Position numbers and translations under genes: made by a program. Source: Desulfotomaculum sp. (GTDB lineage Bacteria > Bacillota > Desulfotomaculia > Desulfotomaculales > Nap2-2B). From it: a stretch of DNA of 10,567 nt. Each line of letters opens with the position of its first letter. Positions within the stretch are counted from its first letter, which is position 1. Below the pieces are notes generated by a model that ran no database searches, had not been told where the DNA came from, and saw only the letters and a list, made by a program, of their open reading frames with translations. Where the stretch lies: the NCBI GenBank assembly GCA_003457075.1, contig DMIY01000051.1:1-10567 (forward strand), read 5' to 3'. Shown piece after piece: positions 1 through 5,845 of the stretch.

Positions 1-963
1 GGAAAGTTCCGTTCCTATACCGGTGAGGCGGGGCAGCAGGTAGTTCAACTGGGCCAATTCCACCTGCAGCTTGCCTTCCCTGGTGCGGGCCCTTTGGGCG
101 AAGATGTCTAGAATCAGCGCCGTCCGGTCGATAATGCGGCAGCCGATGGCGTTTTGCAGGTTGCGGGTCTGAGTGTGAGTGAGTTCTTCGTCAAATATGA
201 CCAGTGCGGCGGACAGGTTTTGCCGGAGAAGGGCTAGTTCTTTTACCTTGCCCCGGCCGATAAAGAAAGCCGCATCCGGCCTGCTTTTTTGTTGCAGCAC
301 CTTTGCCACAGGCACTGCGCCGGCTGTTTCCGCCAGGCGGGCCAGTTCCTCCAGGGATTCCATGCTTTCTATGGCTATCAGAACGGCTTTCCCCCTCTCG
401 CGGTGCTCTTTTGTTGCCGGGGCGGAAGGGGGCTTTATTCTTGTCTCAATGTCCCGGAGCAGGGGCAACAACGGGAAGTCGGCCATTTCTGCGGCAGACA
501 TGGGTCCGAAGGTTTGGCAGGCGTAATTCAACAACCCGTCCTGCGGTTCCGGGCAGGCTACGTACGACTCCTTAATTTTCCCTTCCTGTACTCCCATGGC
601 CGCCATGGCGTCAAGGCGCATGGCCATGATGGCGGCGTAGTCGGCCGGGCTTAAAAGACCGCTCCCCGAAGGGTGGGTGTGGATGCAGCGCAGGCCGGAG
701 AGCCGGAATTTGCCGCGGCGCCTGCTGTGCTCCTGCAACTGTGCCGTGTCGGCGTCGCCGGCGCCCACATAAACTACTTTCCCCCGGCGATCGATCAGCA
801 CGATCAGTTCGCGCCGGCTGTTTCCGGATACGGCTGCCAGAAGTTGAGCCGTTTCCAGGGGAATAATGCCGTTTTTGTTTGCCTGGAGGCTGTAAATACC
901 TTGCAGCAGTTCCAGGTCGGCTTTCTTCATACCGCTGGTGTTTCCGTAAACTGTTCTGGCCAA
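1..963 (-). CDS. hflX: GTPase HflX, N-terminal part (runs off the window), with an N-terminal JAMM-like extension
   Basis: HflX is a cytoplasmic GTPase that binds the 50S subunit and splits stalled or stress-inactivated ribosomes. Seen: 321 codons, open to the window edge. Residues about 192-290 match the HflX N-terminal domain (FFIGRGKVKEL, VIFDEELTHTQTRNLQ), and RARTREGKLQVELAQLNYLL (291-310) is the coiled linker that normally leads into the G domain. The G domain itself lies outside the window. Residues 1-170 are an extension absent from short HflX proteins. It starts with a YGNTSG segment and carries E52 plus H95-T-H97-(7)-S105-(2)-D108, an exact JAMM spacing. I chose a TTG start at 963 because GGAAAGGAAG lies just upstream (977-968) and MARTVYGNTSG resembles the usual start of extended HflX proteins. 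An ATG eight codons earlier (987) has no visible ribosome site and is the alternative. A sigma-A promoter lies at 1025-1053. Identity is sure; the function of the extension is not known. Confidence 0.95.
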   Translation of the reverse strand, partial: MARTVYGNTSGMKKADLELLQGIYSLQANKNGIIPLETAQLLAAVSGNSRRELIVLIDRRGKVVYVGAGDADTAQLQEHSRRRGKFRLSGLRCIHTHPSGSGLLSPADYAAIMAMRLDAMAAMGVQEGKIKESYVACPEPQDGLLNYACQTFGPMSAAEMADFPLLPLLRDIETRIKPPSAPATKEHRERGKAVLIAIESMESLEELARLAETAGAVPVAKVLQQKSRPDAAFFIGRGKVKELALLRQNLSAALVIFDEELTHTQTRNLQNAIGCRIIDRTALILDIFAQRARTREGKLQVELAQLNYLLPRLTGIGTELS

Positions 964-1024
964 ATGGCTTCCTTTCCGGTTTTGCATAGGGCTTACGGAG
1001 GAACTTGTAGTTCACTGTATCATG

Positions 1025-1053
1025 ATCATAATGCTTCCGGAGCGGGGTGTCAA
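1025..1053 (-). promoter_or_regulatory. Candidate sigma-A promoter of hflX
   Basis: On the minus strand, TTGACA (1053-1048) and TATGAT (1030-1025) are separated by exactly 17 bases. This is a consensus -35 and a five-of-six -10 match. The predicted start near 1018 would give a leader of about 55 bases before the TTG start of hflX, long enough to include its Shine-Dalgarno sequence. It is the best promoter in the gap upstream of hflX and suggests vegetative expression of that gene separate from the SASP gene. Confidence 0.7.
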
Positions 1054-1156
1054 AGCAAATGTTTAATTTGAGGTCCGGGTATTATTTAGGATTGCATGCC
1101 TTGCAGCAAAATAAAGAAGGATTTTGCAATGATTCAGCATGACGGCGCCTTTTGTG

Positions 1157-1207
1157 TTATAATGCATTATATATAAGCGAAAGGGAAGTTGCATTCAGCA
1201 CTGACAT
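1157..1207 (-). CDS. Possible 16-residue ORF (leader peptide or chance)
   Basis: The minus strand has a near-perfect Shine-Dalgarno sequence GGGAGGTG (1222-1215), seven bases, then ATG at 1207 and 16 codons (MSVLNATSLSLIYNAL) to TAA at 1159-1157. A promoter-like TTGATG-16-TATAAT sits directly upstream (1256-1229). The peptide has no recognised motif. Its stop codon lies inside the palindrome at 1158-1171. It could be a leader peptide upstream of hflX, a remnant of a lost gene that kept its initiation region, or chance. One weakness is that the predicted transcription start (about 1222) falls at the edge of the ribosome site. Confidence 0.3.
   Translation of the reverse strand: MSVLNATSLSLIYNAL
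1158..1171. repeat. Perfect 14-base palindrome containing a TATAAT on each strand
   Basis: TATAATGCATTATA equals its own reverse complement. It places a -10-like hexamer on the plus strand (1158-1163, with an upstream TG at 1155-1156, giving an extended -10 TGTTATAAT) and another on the minus strand (1171-1166). Neither has a convincing -35 at 16-18 bases. It could be an operator for a dimeric regulator, a bidirectional promoter core, or AT-rich coincidence. Confidence 0.35.
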
Positions 1208-1228
1208 GCAATAACACCTCCCGTTTCT

Positions 1229-1256
1229 ATTATAACGCACATTTTCTGTACATCAA
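1229..1256 (-). promoter_or_regulatory. Candidate sigma-A promoter ahead of the 16-codon ORF
   Basis: TTGATG (1256-1251) and a perfect TATAAT (1234-1229) are 16 bases apart on the minus strand. Transcription would start near 1222, next to GGGAGGTG. It could be a second, distal promoter for hflX with a leader of roughly 260 bases. Confidence 0.4.
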
Positions 1257-1429
1257 CAGCTACTTTGTTTCTGTTTGGATATTTTCTACCCTCATCCACA
1301 GAAACTGATAAACTGCCTGATTTAGGATTTTTTCTGGAGAGCTTTTTAACAAATTGAGTCAAGAATATGCCGCCCAGGGGAATGTCAATCATGTAGTGAG
1401 GGTAGAGGTTCAGGAAGCTGTAACTTTTT

Positions 1430-1460
1430 AAGGTAAAGGGAGGACAGGCCTGCCCTCCCT
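1430..1460 (-). terminator. Intrinsic terminator of the SASP gene
   Basis: The hairpin arms AGGGAGGGCAGG and CCTGTCCTCCCT (1460-1437 on the minus strand) pair over up to 12 positions; the inner pairs would open to form the loop. One position is a G-U wobble in minus-strand RNA but an A-C mismatch in plus-strand RNA, so the hairpin suits minus-strand transcription. It starts 12 bases after the SASP stop codon. The tail (TTTACCTT) is only moderately T-rich. Confidence 0.6.
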
Positions 1461-1472
1461 CCCTTGAAGCAT

Positions 1473-1805
1473 TTACTGCTTTGCCATGTTTTCCTGCGCG
1501 AAACGGATCATTTGCCTTACCATGTTTCCGCCGATTTTTCCCCCTATGCGGCCACCTACTGCGCCGCAAGAGCGGGAACTGAGTTCTCCCCAATAACCGT
1601 TTTTTATGTGGGGGGTGAATCCCAGTTCTTGAGCAATTTCATACTTCATGGTATCCATAACCCGGTTCCAGTTTTGGGGGGTGGTTTTTGGTTGCTTGAT
1701 GCGCAGAGCGTAACCCAGTTCGTCGGCAATTTCATACTTGAAAACGTCCAGTTTGGAGGCGGCAGCAGGAACCAATAACTCGTTTTTATTATTTGTGTTT
1801 GACAA
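1473..1805 (-). CDS. Alpha/beta-type small acid-soluble spore protein with a duplicated cleavage motif
   Basis: Alpha/beta SASPs coat DNA in the dormant spore, protect it from UV and chemicals, and are degraded by the GPR protease at germination. Seen: 110 residues, longer than the usual 60-90. The N-terminal family segment occurs twice, KYEIADELG (23-31) and KYEIAQELG (54-62), each with the E-I-A-x-E core cut by GPR. The C-terminal DNA-binding segment follows: Gly-rich VGGRIGGKIGGNMVRQMIRFAQ (84-104, written here with G83 omitted). YWGELSSRSCG (71-81) resembles SASPs of Peptococcaceae. The start is TTG at 1805, nine bases after a perfect AGGAGG (1820-1815); no ATG fits. It has its own terminator and a possible sigma-G promoter, so it is probably a monocistronic forespore gene. 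Family assignment is firm; the effect of the duplication is inferred. Confidence 0.9.
   Translation of the reverse strand: MSNTNNKNELLVPAAASKLDVFKYEIADELGYALRIKQPKTTPQNWNRVMDTMKYEIAQELGFTPHIKNGYWGELSSRSCGAVGGRIGGKIGGNMVRQMIRFAQENMAKQ
1621..1739 (-). repeat. In-frame internal direct repeat in the SASP gene (93-base period)
   Basis: The two copies (1739-1714 and 1646-1621 on the minus strand) share AAGTATGAAATTGC and GAACTGGG and lie exactly 93 bases (31 codons) apart. Around them the protein reads LDVFKYEIADELGYALRIK, then MDTMKYEIAQELGFTPHIK. The exact period in codons points to an internal duplication that has since diverged. Confidence 0.75.
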
Positions 1806-1827
1806 ATGACAACACCTCCTCGATCAT

Positions 1828-1858
1828 TATTATTTCCCACAGCATTTAAATAAATTCA
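1828..1858 (-). promoter_or_regulatory. Weak candidate sigma-G promoter of the SASP gene
   Basis: TGAATT (1858-1853) and AATAATA (1834-1828) are 18 bases apart, resembling the sigma-G pattern TGAATA / CATACTA (five of six and five of seven). SASP genes are classically sigma-G dependent, which is the main support. The predicted start near 1821 leaves almost no leader before the AGGAGG, and the region is AT-rich, so this is a weak call. Confidence 0.3.
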
Positions 1859-1938
1859 GTTTTAAAAACACTGTTTTGTCAAGATAAGACAGCTAGGATT
1901 TTTTGTGCGTTTGTAGTTGTTTTGCCCGGAAAATCTTA

Positions 1939-3090
1939 CTAAGCTGGCATTTGATCATGGGCTGGAGTAAACAGTTTTTTTAATGCCGGGTAAACACCGC
2001 TTTTGTCTTTAATGGTTACCACCGTAAACCTCGGGTTGTCAGTTTTTTTGTAGGATGAGCGCAGTGTGCTTGTATAATGATAAGCCCCCTCGATTTCGCC
2101 GTAGCCGACCAGGTTGCATACATTTAAAAGTTCGTTCACCAGTTTAATGCACAGATCGTTATCCGAGCTCAAGTTATCGCCATCGGAAAAATGAAAGGCA
2201 TAGATGTTGTAATCCAGGGGACTGTACCTTTTTTCAATAATTTCAAGAGCCAGTTTATACACCGAGGAGCAGCGTGTACCGCCGCTAGCGCCTTTAGTGA
2301 AAAACTCTTCTTCTGTTGTTTCCCTGGCCTCTGCATGATGGGCCAGGAAGACGATTTGCACATTTTGGTACCTTGTGCGCAGAAAACGCACCATCCAGAA
2401 AAAAAAGCTGCGTGCTATGTATTTTTCGAAAGGACCCATAGAACCCGAAGTGTCCATCATAGCCAGGATTACAGCGTTAGACCCGTACTTGTGAGTAAGA
2501 TCCCAGGTTTTATAGCGCAGGTCGTCAGGAGTAATTTGCTGCAGGCCGGGTTGTCCTTTTAAGGCATTGCGTTTAATTGCTTCCAGGATGGTGCGTTTGC
2601 GGTCGATGTTGCTGCTGATTCCCTTTTTGCGTATATCTTTAAACTCAACTGCATCTGAAGCCAGTTCCGGTTTCTTTTTCGGTTCAAGATAGGGCAGTCC
2701 TAAATCTTCAAAGATCATTTCAGCCAGTTCGTCAATAGTAATTTCAGCTTCGTAGTAATCTATGCCCGGTTCTTCACCCGCTCCTTTTCCCTGTCCGTTC
2801 CCACTCGGGGGATCGGAACCCAGTATATCGCCCGCCTTGCTTTTTCCTTCTCCCTGTCCTGTGTGCATGCGTTTGCCCTGATCGTAGTGAAAATGATATT
2901 CATCAAGGGTACGAATAGGGACTTTGATAATTTTATTGTTGTCGGACATGATAATGCTTTCTTCGCTGACCACATCGGCAAGATTTTTCTTAAGTACTTC
3001 CTTGATTTTTTCTTGATGCCGCTGCCGGTCAATTTCACCTTTGCGGTGTAATGACCAGTCCTCCCGGGAGATTATATAGTTACCGGGCAT
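1939..3090 (-). CDS. yhbH: YhbH/YeaH family (DUF444) protein with a von Willebrand A-like domain
   Basis: YhbH in Bacillus and YeaH in Escherichia coli are partners of the PrkA/YeaG kinase; in Bacillus the gene is linked to sporulation. The biochemical activity is not established. Seen: 383 residues, a full-length family member. The N-terminus has the typical basic stretch (ISREDWSLHRKGEIDRQRH) and a Gly/Lys-rich linker (about 78-105). The C-terminal half is vWA-like, with the metal-ion (MIDAS) motif D213-T-S215-G-S217 in MMDTSGSMG, then FLAHHAEA and FHFSDGDN. The ATG start at 3090 follows AGGGGG, which overlaps the prkA stop codon; only 12 bases separate the genes, so they are almost surely co-transcribed and may be translationally coupled. 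The usual third member, spoVR/ycgB, is not next to them. No convincing terminator was seen after the stop. Confidence 0.93.
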   Translation of the reverse strand: MPGNYIISREDWSLHRKGEIDRQRHQEKIKEVLKKNLADVVSEESIIMSDNNKIIKVPIRTLDEYHFHYDQGKRMHTGQGEGKSKAGDILGSDPPSGNGQGKGAGEEPGIDYYEAEITIDELAEMIFEDLGLPYLEPKKKPELASDAVEFKDIRKKGISSNIDRKRTILEAIKRNALKGQPGLQQITPDDLRYKTWDLTHKYGSNAVILAMMDTSGSMGPFEKYIARSFFFWMVRFLRTRYQNVQIVFLAHHAEARETTEEEFFTKGASGGTRCSSVYKLALEIIEKRYSPLDYNIYAFHFSDGDNLSSDNDLCIKLVNELLNVCNLVGYGEIEGAYHYTSTLRSSYKKTDNPRFTVVTIKDKSGVYPALKKLFTPAHDQMPA

Positions 3091-3102
3091 TGGTGTTTCC
3101 CC

Positions 3103-4998
3103 CTATCTGTTTAAAAGGCTTCCCACGTATTTGAGCAGTTCATTGGCACAACTGGCGCAGTAGCCGTATTCCGAGATCAGCTTAGCACTGACCTCGTTAA
3201 TTCGTTTGAGTTGTTCAGCATCGGGTGTCTTGGTAGAGGTAGTTATCTTCACTACATCTTTGAGATCGGTAAAGAGTTTTTTCTCTACTGCTTCTCTTAA
3301 GCGTTCGTGGGAGGTGTAATCAAATTTTTTACCTTTTCTGGCGTAGCTGGATAAACGAATGAGTATCTCTTCCCGGAAAACTTTCTTGACGTTTTCAGAT
3401 ACACCAATTTGCTCTTCAATGGAACGCATCAGTTTTTCGTCCGGGTCCATTTCTTCATCGGTAATAGGGTCTTTTATTCTAGTATTGTTGCAATAAGCTT
3501 CTACATTATCCAGGTAGTTGTCAAATAAAACTCTGGCCGATTCCTCGTAAGAGTACACAAATGCCTTTTGCACTTCCTTTTTAGCGATTTCATCGTATTC
3601 TTTTCTGGCCACCGAAATAAAATTAAGCAACCTGTCTCTTTCTTCCCTGGTAATAGATGGGTGCTGGTCCAATCCGTCCTTTAATGCCCGTAATACGTCC
3701 AGCGCGTTGATGCACTGGGTGGAAGTGCGAATTAATGCCGAGGAAAGGCGGTTGATTACATAACGTGGATCAACGCCACTCATCCCTTCATCAAGGGCTT
3801 CATTTTGCAGTTCAATAAGGTCTTTTTGCTTGAATCCTTCCACGTCTTCCCCGTCGTATAACTTCATTTTTTTAACCGGATCCATGCCTTGTTTCTTGCT
3901 TTCCTTAAGCCGGGAAAGCACGGAAAAGACACTGGCCAACCTCAAAGCATGAGGAGCAATATGAATGTTCTTCAGGTCGCTTTGACAGATCAACTTTTCA
4001 TATATTTTCGTTTCTTCACTAACCTTGAGGTTGTACGGTATTTTTATTATAATAATGCGCGACTGCAGGGCTTCGTTTTTCTTGTTGGCTATAAAAGCCT
4101 TATACTCGTTTTCATTAGTGTGGGCGACTATCATTTCGTCGGCGTAAATTAAAGCAAATCGGCCGGCTTTAAAGTTTCCCTCCTGAGAAAGGCTGAGTAA
4201 ATTCCACAGGAATTTTTCATCGCATTTGAGCATCTCCTGAAATTCCATCAGTCCCCGGTTGGCAATGTTCAATTCACCATCAAAACGGTAGGCGCGGGGA
4301 TCAGACTCGGCGCCGTATTCGGCAATGGTAGAAAAATCCACACTTCCCGTAAGATCAGCAATATCCTGGGATTTCGGGTCGGAAGGAGTGAAAGTGCCGA
4401 CGCCCAACCGGTTTTCCTCCGAAAGAAAGATTCTTTCTACCACTACCTTCTCAATTTGTCCGTTATGTTCTCCTTCCAGCATTAAGCGGCAGGACGGGCA
4501 CAGTTCACCTTCCACATATAAGTTATATTCTTTTTGGAATTCTTCCCGTAATTCTTTAGGAATCAGGTGGAGTGGCTCTTCATGCATCGGACAGCCTTTA
4601 ATCGCGTAAACAGCCCCTTCGTCTGTACGGCTGAATTTTTCCAGACCTCGCTTTAACATGGCTACCAGAGTAGACTTACCCCCGCTTACAGGGCCCATTA
4701 AGAGCAGGATGCGTTTGCGCACGTCCAACCGGCGGGCCGCGGGGTGGAAATATTCTTCTACCAGCTTTTCGAGCGTTTTGTCTAAACCAAACAACTCTGC
4801 TGAAAAGAAATTGTACCGTTTGACGCCGTTTACCTCTTCTGCCCCTCTTCTTTTAATCATTTCATAAATGCGGGCGTGGCTCAGTTGACTTACATTCGGG
4901 GATTTTTTGATAATCTTGAGGTAATCTTGGAAAGTACCCTGCCAGGCAAGCTTCTTTTCCGAGGAACGATGATCTTCAAGTCGCTTTATAAAATCCAT
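3103..4998 (-). CDS. prkA: PrkA family AAA+ serine protein kinase
   Basis: PrkA (YeaG in E. coli) is a cytoplasmic AAA+ protein described as a Ser/Thr kinase; in Bacillus subtilis it acts during sporulation and has also been reported to have ATP-dependent protease activity. Seen: 631 residues, the normal length. A helical N-terminus leads to Walker A GPVSGGKST (102-110), the family segment CPMHEEPLHLIP (136-147), CPSC (167-170), the AAA core with IYADEMIVAHTNENEY, and a C-terminal PrkA domain ending GYCASCANELLKYV. The Cys/His pairs C136/H139 and C167/C170 could bind metal. The ATG at 4998 follows AAGGAG at seven bases. It is the first gene of an operon with yhbH and is insulated from engB by a terminator (5204-5177). 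No convincing sigma-E or sigma-A promoter was found in the 178-base leader region. Confidence 0.95.
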   Translation of the reverse strand: MDFIKRLEDHRSSEKKLAWQGTFQDYLKIIKKSPNVSQLSHARIYEMIKRRGAEEVNGVKRYNFFSAELFGLDKTLEKLVEEYFHPAARRLDVRKRILLLMGPVSGGKSTLVAMLKRGLEKFSRTDEGAVYAIKGCPMHEEPLHLIPKELREEFQKEYNLYVEGELCPSCRLMLEGEHNGQIEKVVVERIFLSEENRLGVGTFTPSDPKSQDIADLTGSVDFSTIAEYGAESDPRAYRFDGELNIANRGLMEFQEMLKCDEKFLWNLLSLSQEGNFKAGRFALIYADEMIVAHTNENEYKAFIANKKNEALQSRIIIIKIPYNLKVSEETKIYEKLICQSDLKNIHIAPHALRLASVFSVLSRLKESKKQGMDPVKKMKLYDGEDVEGFKQKDLIELQNEALDEGMSGVDPRYVINRLSSALIRTSTQCINALDVLRALKDGLDQHPSITREERDRLLNFISVARKEYDEIAKKEVQKAFVYSYEESARVLFDNYLDNVEAYCNNTRIKDPITDEEMDPDEKLMRSIEEQIGVSENVKKVFREEILIRLSSYARKGKKFDYTSHERLREAVEKKLFTDLKDVVKITTSTKTPDAEQLKRINEVSAKLISEYGYCASCANELLKYVGSLLNR

Positions 4999-5155
4999 GA
5001 TTTCACTCCTTCGAAAAATATATTTATCGCCGGGACACTAAGAGCGCATGGTTTTAAGAAATGCAAAAAGATGAGTAAACTTAAGATTAATGCAGGCAAA
5101 GGATTAGCAACAGTATTTTACAAGAAAGAGTAATCTGTCGATGTTTATCGTTTTG

Positions 5156-5167
5156 ATACTATAGTAT
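5156..5167. repeat. Perfect 12-base palindrome upstream of prkA
   Basis: ATACTATAGTAT is self-complementary and lies between the engB terminator and prkA, about 160 bases before the prkA start. It overlaps a TATACT that could be a minus-strand -10, though without a good -35. It may be an operator or a chance AT-rich palindrome. Confidence 0.3.
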
Positions 5168-5176
5168 ATGCAAAAC

Positions 5177-5204
5177 AAAAAAAAGCAGAAGCCTTTAGCT
5201 CCTG
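5177..5204 (-). terminator. Intrinsic terminator of the lonA-engB unit
   Basis: On the minus strand CAGGAGC (5204-5198), a five-base loop TAAAG and GCTTCTG (5192-5186) form a seven-pair stem with one G-U pair. It is followed by GC and eight consecutive T (5184-5177). It lies 35 bases after the engB stop and separates that unit from prkA. Confidence 0.85.
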
Positions 5205-5239
5205 TCCGCCAGAAAAAAATACATTTTATTGTAGAATAT

Positions 5240-5845
5240 TCATAATCTGGGATAACGTTCTTTTTTGAGCCAGCATTCTATTATCTGCCAGAGCTCGTCT
5301 TTCCCCTGCCCTGTTTTTGCTGAAAATATTATCAGGGGTATTTCCTCTGTGAGGCCGAGGGTTTTTTTAATGCTCCGCATCTGTTTTAATACTGAGGAGC
5401 GCGAGAGTTTGTCTGCTTTTGTGGCCACTACCGCGGCAGACAACTGGTAGTGGCTTAACCACTCGTAAAGCTGATTATCCTGGCCAGTGGGAGGATGGCG
5501 AAGATCTACGATCTGGACCACACCACACAGTTGTTTTCTTTTCTGCAAGTAAATTTCTACCAACCGGCCCCAGCTTTTTTTTATTTCCCCGGGCGCCTTT
5601 GCATAACCGTACCCCGGCAGGTCTACCAAGAAAAACTGCCCGTTAATCAAATAAAAATTAAGAGTTTGTGTTCTGCCCGGAGTATTGCTGACCCTGGCCA
5701 GGCTCTTCCGGTTTACTAATTTATTCAGCAGGGAAGACTTGCCTACATTGGAACGCCCGGCCAGGGCCACCTCGTATTCCACCCCGGCCGGGCATTGTGC
5801 TAGTTTTATGGCGGAAGCTTTAAAACCGGCGGAAACGACTTTCAT
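5240..5845 (-). CDS. engB: Ribosome biogenesis GTP-binding protein EngB (YsxC/YihA)
   Basis: EngB is an essential small GTPase needed for late assembly of the 50S ribosomal subunit. Seen: 201 residues, the standard length, with all G motifs: G1 GRSNVGKS (30-37), the G2 region [12 protein letters not shown] (54-65), G3 DLPGYGYA (75-82), G4 TKADK (142-146) and G5 SAKTG (175-179). The ATG at 5845 overlaps the lonA stop as ATGA, with a modest GCAGGT ribosome site inside lonA, suggesting translational coupling. The lonA-engB (lonA-ysxC) order is conserved in Bacillus and relatives. It is the last gene of the unit and is followed by a strong terminator. Confidence 0.97.
   Translation of the reverse strand: MKVVSAGFKASAIKLAQCPAGVEYEVALAGRSNVGKSSLLNKLVNRKSLARVSNTPGRTQTLNFYLINGQFFLVDLPGYGYAKAPGEIKKSWGRLVEIYLQKRKQLCGVVQIVDLRHPPTGQDNQLYEWLSHYQLSAAVVATKADKLSRSSVLKQMRSIKKTLGLTEEIPLIIFSAKTGQGKDELWQIIECWLKKERYPRL

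Larger units (their letters stand above)
964..1472. other. Intergenic region between the SASP gene and hflX (509 bases)
   Basis: No conserved gene is recognised here. In transcription order it holds the SASP terminator (1460-1437), an AT-rich stretch with a weak open frame, a promoter-like pair (1256-1229), a 16-codon ORF with a strong ribosome site (1207-1157), a 14-base palindrome (1171-1158), an imperfect TTGC/GCAA-rich inverted repeat around 1094-1130 without a T-tract, and the hflX promoter (1053-1025). It is clearly richer in A and T than hflX. Confidence 0.6.

Noticed and set aside
611..1015. 134-residue minus-strand open frame in the hflX region
   Set aside because: Arg/Pro-rich translation typical of an out-of-frame shadow in GC-rich DNA; the overlapping frame is clearly HflX.
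179..1071. Several plus-strand open frames of 90-132 residues opposite hflX
   Set aside because: Low-complexity, Ser/Arg/Phe/Cys-rich shadows with no ribosome sites or known motifs, antisense to a strongly supported gene.
1195..1593. 132-residue minus-strand open frame overlapping the SASP gene
   Set aside because: Its first third is the SASP coding sequence in the wrong frame, its start has no ribosome site, and the rest crosses the terminator and promoter-like signals.
1464..1778. Plus-strand 104-residue open frame opposite the SASP gene
   Set aside because: Antisense shadow of the SASP repeats; no ribosome site.
1860..1938. Terminator after yhbH
   Set aside because: Only a weak AT-rich inverted repeat (CAGT...ACTG) with no GC-rich stem is present.
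5000..5176. Sigma-E or sigma-K promoter for prkA
   Set aside because: I looked for CATACAnT- and CATAnnnTA-like elements with partner boxes; GGCGATAAAT near the start is only a partial match with no partner.
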